DNA from: CAAGNP01 sp045603545 | GTDB lineage: Bacteria > Bacteroidota > Bacteroidia > Bacteroidales > UBA932 | Length of the DNA: 54,111 nucleotides | Assembly: GCA_045603545.1 (NCBI GenBank) | Contig: JAZUMG010000005.1 | Span: 1 to 54,111 of the forward strand | Direction of reading: 5' to 3' | Part shown: positions 34,249-42,077 of the stretch, piece after piece | Layout: every line of letters begins with the position of its first letter | Numbering within the stretch: the stretch's first letter is position 1 | Notes under the pieces: generated by a model | Seen by the model: only the letters and a program-made list of their open reading frames with translations | The model's database searches: none | What the model was told of the DNA's origin: nothing | Position numbers and translations under genes: made by a program

Positions 34249-37071
34249 CTAATTATCCCAATAAGATGAAGATTTCCTGTACTGCAACAAATCTGCAAGG
34301 GCAGATGCCTTTGCTGCAATCCTGAAACTCCAGCTTTCCCACTGGCCAAATGGGACCCACATCACAGAAATATTGAAACAGTGAAGATCGTAGGTAGCAT
34401 TTATCGTAGTGGTTGTCGGTTTAAGTTTTGTCAAGTCAAGACCCGTATTGACACTTATATTGAAATCTTTGGTCAACGCTATGGATCCGTTTATTGACAG
34501 TGTCTGGGTATGGTTGTGCTTCGTCTGAAGCTGCTCGTTTGCATATGAATAGGACTTGCTGTAGGAGTAGTTGAAGTTCAGGCCCAACTGCCAGGGAACA
34601 TTGGGATTCAGATAGTAAACCCAACCTCCCGGGATATATTCACCTGTATATGGGTGATAATATATTTTGTTGTATGCCATCTCCTCGGTATTTGTCACCA
34701 CACTACCCTGGGTCTTCTGTTGGGAGCCCGATCCCCCCTTCCGCTCTCCATGGCCATCATTACCATCAATCTTTCCTGTCCCCCTGATGCTCCACGACAA
34801 TGAAGCCGATGCGTTGGTTATACGTGCCCAGCTTGCCCCCTTGGTCTTTGTTGCCTGGAACACATTGCATTTCCTACCTCTCTCATCCACAGCGTAAGGA
34901 TCGAGCGTCATACTTGCATTTATACCAATCTTCTCAAACACTGTCGTATTGCCCGAAACACTGAGTGTAGAGAGCTTGAGTGAGTCTGCCAGGAAGTTGT
35001 AACTTCCCCTGATGCCCAGATTGTCTATCAGCTTCACCTTCTTGGTTCCCACCCCTGTGGTATCCTGATCATCCTTTATTTTCGCCTCAAGATTGTTCCT
35101 CAACTCAAAAGAGAGTCCGGCTGTCTGCCCTTTGCTTGGTGGCTGGTACAAGCCTCCTGCATACTTGTTGTAATCGATGCTTTGGGTCTCTCCGTTATTG
35201 TCGGTATATGTGTAGGTCATATAACCATTCATAGGGACACCCATCTCCGGCTTGTATGAAAACGACATTGAAGGGGTTATCATATGCCTTATCGCTTTCA
35301 GTTTGGAGTTGGGGAGTGTAAACATATAGGTACCATAGATACGGGTGCTCATCGACATACTTGCCGAGAAGTCCTGACTTACGCCGAATGTACTGTATTG
35401 CGGAGACTTGTGGTACTCTACCCGATTGGTCTCGGGATTGTATTCAGGATGCTGCTCCTGAAAATGCCAGTTCATGCCATACGATATGCCAGGGGAGAAA
35501 TTGAGATACTTCAGCAAAGTGAATGACGGCAAACCTATACTGAACCTGTGGTTCATGCCCGCCTGCAGTTTTGAGAAGAAATCTGGATCCCTTATCTCCT
35601 TGGCCTTGAAACTTATCTTATTCTGGAAGGTCGCACCATAACCCAAAGATATCTGCTCATAGAACCTCTCCTTACCCACCCTGTTCTTCCTCTTGAACGG
35701 ATAGAATCTGTTTACATTGAAAGTGATGTTAGGCAATGTGATATTGTATGAGCTGTCCCTTGTATTTTGGTTATGCAGACCGTTGATGGATAGCGACATC
35801 TTGCTCCAGGTCTTGCTGTACGATATTGACGAACCGATCTGGCTCTCCAGTGCCTGGTTGATATTGTTGGCATTGTACCTGTTGTTCGAGGGGCTGGCAA
35901 AGTTTACGGATGCACTGAATGATGTTCCCGGGTTTGCCTTCGAATCCTGGCTATGGGACCATTTCACAGAGAAGTTCTTGCTCTGGAAAAACTCTGAAGT
36001 CCCCTTCTCACCAGTCTGGTCCACAGAATATGTGAGTCCGAGGCTACCGTTGAACTTGTATCTCAGCTTGTATCTTGAGTTGAGATCCACACTCCACGAA
36101 CCGAGGGTATAGATATCTGTAGTCAGAGCGACATCAAAATGGTCACCAAATACCATATAGTAACCCAAATCCCTCATATAGAAACCGCGGGCCTGTTCCT
36201 CTCCGAATGTAGGGAAAAGGATACCGCTGGCTCTCTGTGGCTTCTGCGGTACAAATCCGAAAGGGATCACCAACGGAAGCGGTACATCCGCCACCACCAC
36301 ATATGCAGGCCCGAACACAGTCCTCTGCTTCGGCTCTGTTATAATCTTGGCGGCAGTCATCTTGAGATAATAGTGCGGATGTTCCAGATCGCAGACAGTA
36401 TATTTTCCTTTGGTAATATTGATGGACTTGTCCGGCATCATCTTCAGATTCTCACCATGCAGGATACCCTCCTGCTGTTGGGTAATCATATTCTTCACCT
36501 TCGCTTTTCGGGAGTTGAAATTGTAGTAGACATGGTCCACATCGTAAGACTGACCGTCCATAATCATCTTGGGCCTTGAAAGGAGATTTCCCAGCGAATC
36601 TGTCATACCTGAAGCAAACACAGTCTGTTTGTCCACATCATATGCCATATAGTCGGCCTCTATACCCATATTTCCGTATGTAACCTTCACATCCCCGTAA
36701 TAATATATCATCTTGTGGGGCCCGGAAAAATCCTCAATGGTAGAGTCCTTTGCACTTGAGAAGACAGGAAAATCGAGCATACCCTTTTTCTCCAGGGAGG
36801 CGGAATCAACAGCCGCAAGCGAATTTGCCAATGCCAAAGAATCCCCCCTTGATGTAGAATCGGCAGCCAATGCCAGCGAATCGGCACCTGCGCGCAATGA
36901 GTCTGCCAATACTTGCTTGGCACTACCCCTCACAGAGAGTGAGTCAAACATTGTCAGCCTTTTGGGAAGCTCCCTACCCTCCAGTTCCTGCGCACACAAA
37001 GGGGCCCAGCTGGTCTTGAGGACCAACAGAAAACAGACAAGAATTAGTTTTAGGAGATTAAGTCGCGGCAT
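34249..37071 (-). CDS. LptD-like outer-membrane LPS assembly protein
   Basis: This 940-residue protein has a signal peptide (cleavage after PLCA at about residue 27). A Ser/Ala/Asp-rich segment (about 45-95) follows, then an OstA-like beta-jellyroll domain (about 110-260, GDVKVTYGNMGIEADYMAYD) and a long barrel with alternating strands to the C terminus. This is the layout of the Bacteroidota LptD that inserts lipopolysaccharide in the outer leaflet. I see few Cys, so the disulfide pattern of E. coli LptD is not conserved. The start was set at 37071 because the signal peptide begins there. An upstream start at 37113 would fall on the -7 element. Confidence 0.85.
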   Translation of the reverse strand: MPRLNLLKLILVCFLLVLKTSWAPLCAQELEGRELPKRLTMFDSLSVRGSAKQVLADSLRAGADSLALAADSTSRGDSLALANSLAAVDSASLEKKGMLDFPVFSSAKDSTIEDFSGPHKMIYYYGDVKVTYGNMGIEADYMAYDVDKQTVFASGMTDSLGNLLSRPKMIMDGQSYDVDHVYYNFNSRKAKVKNMITQQQEGILHGENLKMMPDKSINITKGKYTVCDLEHPHYYLKMTAAKIITEPKQRTVFGPAYVVVADVPLPLVIPFGFVPQKPQRASGILFPTFGEEQARGFYMRDLGYYMVFGDHFDVALTTDIYTLGSWSVDLNSRYKLRYKFNGSLGLTYSVDQTGEKGTSEFFQSKNFSVKWSHSQDSKANPGTSFSASVNFASPSNNRYNANNINQALESQIGSSISYSKTWSKMSLSINGLHNQNTRDSSYNITLPNITFNVNRFYPFKRKNRVGKERFYEQISLGYGATFQNKISFKAKEIRDPDFFSKLQAGMNHRFSIGLPSFTLLKYLNFSPGISYGMNWHFQEQHPEYNPETNRVEYHKSPQYSTFGVSQDFSASMSMSTRIYGTYMFTLPNSKLKAIRHMITPSMSFSYKPEMGVPMNGYMTYTYTDNNGETQSIDYNKYAGGLYQPPSKGQTAGLSFELRNNLEAKIKDDQDTTGVGTKKVKLIDNLGIRGSYNFLADSLKLSTLSVSGNTTVFEKIGINASMTLDPYAVDERGRKCNVFQATKTKGASWARITNASASLSWSIRGTGKIDGNDGHGERKGGSGSQQKTQGSVVTNTEEMAYNKIYYHPYTGEYIPGGWVYYLNPNVPWQLGLNFNYSYSKSYSYANEQLQTKHNHTQTLSINGSIALTKDFNISVNTGLDLTKLKPTTTTINATYDLHCFNISVMWVPFGQWESWSFRIAAKASALADLLQYRKSSSYWDN

Positions 37072-37095
37072 CCACCAACGTTTGAAAATTATTGC

Positions 37096-37103
37096 TACTT
37101 TTG
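37096..37103 (+). promoter_or_regulatory. -7 element of the amidase gene
   Basis: TACTTTTG is a full TAnnTTTG match, 33 bases before the ATG at 37137. It lies just before the reverse-strand element at 37111-37118, so each promoter would transcribe across the other. Confidence 0.55.
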
Positions 37104-37110
37104 CAGCACG

Positions 37111-37118
37111 CAAATATA
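37111..37118 (-). promoter_or_regulatory. -7 element of lptD-ridA-rho
   Basis: The reverse strand reads TATATTTG, a full TAnnTTTG match 39 bases before the lptD start at 37071. It supports the shorter lptD start. Confidence 0.55.
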
Positions 37119-37136
37119 ATAAAAATCTGAATATAT

Positions 37137-38159
37137 ATGTACTCTTTATATAGATATTTACTCATAATATCGGTTGCAGCGCTTATTTTCCCGGTCAAAT
37201 CTGACGCACAGACCAGGCAGCTGGTGCAACTGAAAACTGTAGTCATAGATGCAGGGCACGGTGGAAAGGACCCAGGGGCCATCAAGGGCAACGTGCAGGA
37301 GAAAAACATAACACTCTCCGTAGCAAAGGCCCTGGGCAATATGATCCACGAGAAGTACCCCGATGTAAAAGTGGTATATACCCGTTCCACTGACAAATTT
37401 GTACCACTTGACCAGAGGGCTGCCGTTGCAAACAAGAACAAAGCCGACCTTTTCATATCAATCCACGTCAATGCCACCAAAGCCACCTCTGCCAGAGGGA
37501 CAGAGACCTTTGTTATGGGTCTTGACAAAAGCAATTCCAATATGGAGGTGTGCCAATTGGAGAACAGCGTTCTCACCCTTGAGGAGGGGTACAACTCAAA
37601 ATATTCGGGATTCGACCCCAAAAACCCTGAATCCTACATAATATTCTCCCTCCTCCAGAACTCCCATCTGGAACAGAGCCTCATAATGGCAGAGGCGGTG
37701 CAGAACGAAATGAAAAAAGGGCCCATCACCTACAACAGAGGGGTAAAGCAGGCACCATTTCTGGTCCTGTGGAAATGCACCATGCCCTCCATCCTTGTGG
37801 AACTCGGATTCCTCTCCAACCCCACAGACTACAAGGCACTGACAACCAAATCCTCACAGGTCCAGTTCGCCACCAGAATCTTCAAAGCATTTGAGGCCTA
37901 CAAAAAACAGTATGACACCCAAATAGAACTCCCTGCCCAGACAGAACCTGAAGGGATTTACAGGATTCAGGTGATGAGCTCATCCAAGGAACTCCCCAAA
38001 GGATCAGCCGAGTTCAAAGGGCTCGACTGCGAATGTGTAAAAGTAGGCAATCTCTACAAATACACAGTCGGAAGATTTGACTCCAGAGAGGAGGCATCAA
38101 AAGAGCTTGCCAAAGTCAAAAACCTCTTCCCAGGTGCCTTTATCGGCACTTTCAAATAA
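37137..38159 (+). CDS. N-acetylmuramoyl-L-alanine amidase with SPOR domain
   Basis: This 340-residue exported zinc amidase cuts the bond between muramic acid and the peptide stem, for daughter-cell separation. It has a signal peptide (cleavage near SDAQ, residue 24). The Amidase_3 domain spans residues 33-255, with zinc ligands H41 (VVIDAGHGGKDPG), E55 and H110 (SIHVNA), and the catalytic Glu in LVELGFLSN. A C-terminal SPOR domain (about 262-340) binds glycan strands stripped of peptides at the septum. The SPOR domain is an argument for a cell-division role. It is divergent from lptD. Confidence 0.93.
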   Translation: MYSLYRYLLIISVAALIFPVKSDAQTRQLVQLKTVVIDAGHGGKDPGAIKGNVQEKNITLSVAKALGNMIHEKYPDVKVVYTRSTDKFVPLDQRAAVANKNKADLFISIHVNATKATSARGTETFVMGLDKSNSNMEVCQLENSVLTLEEGYNSKYSGFDPKNPESYIIFSLLQNSHLEQSLIMAEAVQNEMKKGPITYNRGVKQAPFLVLWKCTMPSILVELGFLSNPTDYKALTTKSSQVQFATRIFKAFEAYKKQYDTQIELPAQTEPEGIYRIQVMSSSKELPKGSAEFKGLDCECVKVGNLYKYTVGRFDSREEASKELAKVKNLFPGAFIGTFK

Positions 38160-38345
38160 TCCTGAAATTTTTCCAATATTTTAAGTAAAATTTCCCGAAA
38201 TCTAAAAAAAAAATTGCCCGAAAATTTTTTACTATTGAGTATTAGGCACTTAATTTTTTTTTAGAATTTTCTTTTTTTTTGAAGAGATTTTTTACTCATC
38301 TTTGCAAACCTAACCTATCGTAAAAACGCTTAACCTAAATCACTA
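38160..38345. promoter_or_regulatory. A/T-rich dnaA leader
   Basis: This 186-base gap is very A/T-rich with several A and T tracts and the repeated motif CCCGAAA (TTTCCCGAAAT and TTGCCCGAAAATT). CATCTTTG at 38297-38304 (seven of eight to TAnnTTTG) is the likely -7 element. I see no TTATCCACA-type DnaA box, so an origin here is not supported. Confidence 0.45.
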
Positions 38346-39773
38346 ATGTCAGAGCAGAATCACATATCTGTATGGGGCGAATGTCTACTGATTATCAGGG
38401 ACATAATACCTCCACAGAGCTATAGGACGTGGTTTGAGCCCATTCAGGCTGTAGACCTCGCCGGCTCCACTCTGACATTGGAGGTCCCATCTGAATTTTT
38501 CAGAGAGTACCTTGAGGAACACTACCTTGATCTGTTGAGCAAAACACTTCGCAGGGTTATCGGTCCTGGAGCCCGTCTGATATACAAGGTGAAGATAATA
38601 AAGAACTCCACCATCACATATCCGAGCAGCAACACCAAAGAGGTGAAGAATCCGCCTGTCCCTATGAGCCCTGCACAGGTATCAAACCTTGCGGGTCTTG
38701 ATCCCTACACCATCCCAGGACTGAAGAGGCTGGACATCAATCCAAACCTCTCCACCAACTACTCTTTCGAGAATTTCATCGAGGGCAACTGCAACAAGCT
38801 TGGCCGCTCTGCCGGTATAGAGATATCAAAGAAGCCGGGCAACAATGCATTCAACCCATTGTTCCTGTATGGTGGTTCCGGACTTGGAAAGACACACCTG
38901 GCTCAAGCCATCGGACTTGAGATAAAGAACAAATATCCTGAGAAGATTGTACTTTATGTGACTGCAAATGTATTTATGACCCAATACATTGATGCTGTCA
39001 CAGTAAAGAACAAACTTACAGACTTCCTGCACTTCTACCAGTCGATAGATGTACTCATCATCGATGATGTTCACGAATTTGCAGAGAAGCACTCTACCCA
39101 AAATGCATTCTTCCAGGTATTCAACCATCTGCATCAGTTAGGAAAACAGCTTATCCTCACATCTGACAGGCCCCCTGTAGATCTTCAGGGTCTGGACCAG
39201 AGATTGTTGTCAAGATTCAAATGGGGATTGACCACTGAGCTTCTCCCACCTGATTATGAAACCAAACTAGCCATTCTCAAGGCCAAAAGTTTCCGCGAAG
39301 GCATCAGCCTTCCAGAGGATGTGCTTAACTATATAGCATCAAAGGTTGTAAGCAATATCCGTGAGCTCGAAGGGACACTTATATCCCTGATTGCCAACGC
39401 TACCCTCACCAAGAGGAAAATTACACTCAGCCTGGCACAGGAACTCATCGACAAAATTGTCAGCACACCTAAAAACGACATATCTGTCAACAAAATCAAA
39501 AAGACAGTCTGTGACTATTTCGGCATCACCCCTGAGATTCTGCTTTCGAACACCAGAAAGAGAGAGATTGTACAGGCAAGGCAGATCGCTATGTACCTCA
39601 GCCGAAATATGACAAATACTTCATTGGACTCTATCGGTAGCCAGATTGGTGGAAAGAATCACGCTACAGTTCTATATGCTTGCAATACCGTTTGTGACCT
39701 TATGGACACTGACCGCACCTTCCGTCAATATATCACCGACATAGAGAGAGAACTCCGCACAAACCTCCAATAA
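38346..39773 (+). CDS. dnaA: Chromosomal replication initiator DnaA
   Basis: This 475-residue AAA+ protein binds DnaA boxes and opens the origin. Domain I is at residues 1-85 (YRTWFEPIQAVDL), with a short linker to about 125. The AAA+ domain has Walker A GGSGLGKTHL at 176-185 and Walker B VLIIDDVHEFA. The C-terminal DNA-binding domain carries GGKNHATVLYAC. The gene is not followed by dnaN, which is usual in this phylum, where dnaA often stands away from other replication genes. pepD follows after 15 bases. Confidence 0.97.
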   Translation: MSEQNHISVWGECLLIIRDIIPPQSYRTWFEPIQAVDLAGSTLTLEVPSEFFREYLEEHYLDLLSKTLRRVIGPGARLIYKVKIIKNSTITYPSSNTKEVKNPPVPMSPAQVSNLAGLDPYTIPGLKRLDINPNLSTNYSFENFIEGNCNKLGRSAGIEISKKPGNNAFNPLFLYGGSGLGKTHLAQAIGLEIKNKYPEKIVLYVTANVFMTQYIDAVTVKNKLTDFLHFYQSIDVLIIDDVHEFAEKHSTQNAFFQVFNHLHQLGKQLILTSDRPPVDLQGLDQRLLSRFKWGLTTELLPPDYETKLAILKAKSFREGISLPEDVLNYIASKVVSNIRELEGTLISLIANATLTKRKITLSLAQELIDKIVSTPKNDISVNKIKKTVCDYFGITPEILLSNTRKREIVQARQIAMYLSRNMTNTSLDSIGSQIGGKNHATVLYACNTVCDLMDTDRTFRQYITDIERELRTNLQ

Positions 39774-39788
39774 GATATATTTGACATT

Positions 39789-41222
39789 ATGACTACAGAC
39801 AGAATTCTCGCTATCTTCAGCGAGATTATTTGTATTCCCCGTGAATCAGGGAACGAACAGCATATTATAGCATACCTTCAGGATTTTGCCAATAAAAACG
39901 GACTTCCATGCAAGACCGACAAAGTTGGCAACGTACTGATTACCAAAGAGGCCACCCCAGGCAGAGAGAGCTCCCCTACCATCATTCTCCAGAGCCACTC
40001 AGATATGGTGTGTGAGAAAAACAACGGCGTGGAACACGACTTTGCCAAGGATCCCATCAAGGCTGTCATCGAAGATGGCTGGATGATTGCCAAAGAGACC
40101 ACTTTGGGAGCTGACTGCGGCATCGGTATCGCAGCATCGCTCGCACTTCTTGAGGACAACACCCTCGAGCACGGCAAGATAGAAGCACTGTTCACTGTCA
40201 GCGAAGAGACCGGTATGGACGGAGCATTTGCCCTCACCCCTGACTTTATGAGCGGCAGCATCCTGATCAACCTTGACTCGGAGGATGAGGGTGAACTCTT
40301 CATCGGATGCGCCGGCGGAGTGGACACTACAGCCCATTTCGATTACACTACCAAAAAACTTGACAAGAATCTGCTGAAATACAAAATCGGCTTCTGCGGC
40401 GGCGTAGGCGGGCATAGCGGTGACGACATCGACAAAGGGCGTGCAAATGCCATCCAGCTCCTCAGCCGCTCCCTGTACAAAATCATGAAGGAGTTCAATG
40501 TTGCGCTGTGCGCAATAGATGGCGGCAACAAGCGCAACGCCATCGCACGTGAAGCATATGCCATCATTGCCCTCAAAGGGGGGGATCTCAAGGAGATCAA
40601 AAAGATGCACCTTGCCACAGCTGAAGAGATCAAAGCTGAATATGCTGCCACCGAGCCAAACATTGCCCCTATCTTTGAAGAGGCAGAGTGGAATGACGAG
40701 GCTATTGACACCCAAGTGGCCCTCAATCTTATCTCTTGCTTCAACTCTGCACCACACGGTGTTCTGGCTATGAGCCAGGAGATGAAAGGGCTTGTGGAGA
40801 CATCGACCAACCTTGCATCCGTAAAAATGGTTGACGGCCGCATCAGAGTGGGCACCAGCCAGAGAAGCTCCATCAACAGTGCCCGTCACCACGCAGCAGA
40901 GAAGGTGGAGGCATCATTCCTGCTTGCCGGAGCTGAGGTTACACACGAAGGGGAATACCCGGGATGGAAACCACAACTCAAATCGCCTGTACTTGAACTT
41001 ACCCAAAAGGGATATCTGGAACTTTTCGGAGTGAATCCTGTAGTAAGGGCCATCCACGCTGGACTTGAGTGTGGTCTTATCCTTGACAAATACCCTTCAC
41101 TTGACATGATCTCATTCGGCCCCACCATCAGAGGTGTACACGCACCAGGTGAGAGACTTGACCTCGCAAGCCTTGACAAGTTCAACAAACTTCTTGAATA
41201 CGTAATTGTAAACTGCAGATAG
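39789..41222 (+). CDS. pepD: Aminoacyl-histidine dipeptidase (PepD, M20 family)
   Basis: This 477-residue cytosolic metallopeptidase hydrolyses Xaa-His and other dipeptides. The metal site shows in LQSHSDMVCEKN (H and D ligands), ADCGIGIAASLAL and SEETGMDGAF (catalytic Glu and neighbouring ligand). The lid domain and the GLECGLILDK ending with a late His in RGVHAPGERLDL complete the family pattern. It is full length. rpe starts two bases after its stop. Confidence 0.93.
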   Translation: MTTDRILAIFSEIICIPRESGNEQHIIAYLQDFANKNGLPCKTDKVGNVLITKEATPGRESSPTIILQSHSDMVCEKNNGVEHDFAKDPIKAVIEDGWMIAKETTLGADCGIGIAASLALLEDNTLEHGKIEALFTVSEETGMDGAFALTPDFMSGSILINLDSEDEGELFIGCAGGVDTTAHFDYTTKKLDKNLLKYKIGFCGGVGGHSGDDIDKGRANAIQLLSRSLYKIMKEFNVALCAIDGGNKRNAIAREAYAIIALKGGDLKEIKKMHLATAEEIKAEYAATEPNIAPIFEEAEWNDEAIDTQVALNLISCFNSAPHGVLAMSQEMKGLVETSTNLASVKMVDGRIRVGTSQRSSINSARHHAAEKVEASFLLAGAEVTHEGEYPGWKPQLKSPVLELTQKGYLELFGVNPVVRAIHAGLECGLILDKYPSLDMISFGPTIRGVHAPGERLDLASLDKFNKLLEYVIVNCR

Positions 41223-41224
41223 TT

Positions 41225-41866
41225 ATGATAATAGCACCTTCAATCCTCGCAGCTGATTTTGGAAATCTTGCCCGCGACATACAGATGGTAAATGCATCTG
41301 AAGCAGAATGGATTCACCTCGACATTATGGACGGGGTATTCGTACCAAATATCTCATACGGCTTCCCTGTGGTAAGTGCTATCGCCAAAGAGGCAAAAAA
41401 AGTGCTTGACGCACACCTTATGATTATCGACCCAGACAGATATGTGGAGAATTTTGCCAAGATGGGTGTAGAGTATCTCTCAGTACACTATGAAGCGTGT
41501 ACACACCTTCACCGCTCACTTCAGAACATCCGTAACCTGGGTATGAAAGCCGGTGTGGCCCTGAATCCCCATACACCTGTGCACCTTCTTGAAGATATAC
41601 TTGAAGAGTGTGATTATGTGCTTCTTATGTCTGTCAACCCAGGATTCGGAGGACAGAAATTCATTGAGAACTGCGTAAAGAAAGTCTCTGCTCTGAAAGA
41701 GATGATCCTGAAAAGGAACCTCAATACACTTATCGAAGTTGACGGAGGTGTAAACCGTCACAATGCCCCTATCCTGGCAGCTGCCGGAGCAGATGCATTG
41801 GTGGCAGGAAGTTCTGTCTTCAACGCCCCCGACCCCCTCGCAGAGATCATCGCCCTTAAAGGGTAA
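41225..41866 (+). CDS. rpe: Ribulose-phosphate 3-epimerase
   Basis: This 213-residue TIM-barrel enzyme interconverts ribulose 5-phosphate and xylulose 5-phosphate in the pentose phosphate pathway. The signatures are HLDIMDGVFVPN (metal His and catalytic Asp), the DAHLMI stretch, MSVNPGFGGQKF and EVDGGVN with the second catalytic Asp. The start is two bases after pepD. Palindrome B1 begins 18 bases after its stop and can act as its terminator. Confidence 0.97.
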   Translation: MIIAPSILAADFGNLARDIQMVNASEAEWIHLDIMDGVFVPNISYGFPVVSAIAKEAKKVLDAHLMIIDPDRYVENFAKMGVEYLSVHYEACTHLHRSLQNIRNLGMKAGVALNPHTPVHLLEDILEECDYVLLMSVNPGFGGQKFIENCVKKVSALKEMILKRNLNTLIEVDGGVNRHNAPILAAAGADALVAGSSVFNAPDPLAEIIALKG

Positions 41867-41884
41867 CTTGTTACCACACACATA

Positions 41885-42071
41885 AAAACGGGGGCAGAAA
41901 TCATCATTCTGCCCCCGTTTTGTCATTTATCACACTTTTCGGGGGCAAAACCACCCTTTCTGCCCCGGAATGGTAATCGCCGAAGGTAATCGGGGGCGAA
42001 AACACCCTTTCTGCCCCGGAATGGTAATCGCCGAAGGTAATCGGGGGCAAAACAGCTATTTTCGCCCCCGA
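41885..42071. repeat. Palindrome array B (REP-like, 51-base period)
   Basis: Four 31-base hairpins start at 41888, 41939, 41990 and 42041, all exactly 51 bases apart. Unit B1 is the most symmetric, with 15-base perfect arms (AAAACGGGGGCAGAA, 41885-41899, with its complement at 41907-41921), and may end rpe transcripts. B2 and B3 share the 3' arm variant GCCCCGGA and have identical 20-base spacers (41970-41989 and 42021-42040), so one unit is a recent copy of the other. B4 has arms TCGGGGGC / GCCCCCGA. The array ends six bases before the stop codon of the convergent M28 peptidase gene. Confidence 0.93.
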
Positions 42072-42077
42072 ATTTGT

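Noticed and set aside
38160..38345. A/T-rich region before dnaA as a replication origin
   Set aside because: No DnaA boxes of the TTATCCACA type were seen, and dnaA in this phylum is often not at the origin.
39999..40892. Reverse open frame of 297 codons opposite pepD
   Set aside because: pepD on the other strand has full family motifs. This frame has none and is a shadow.
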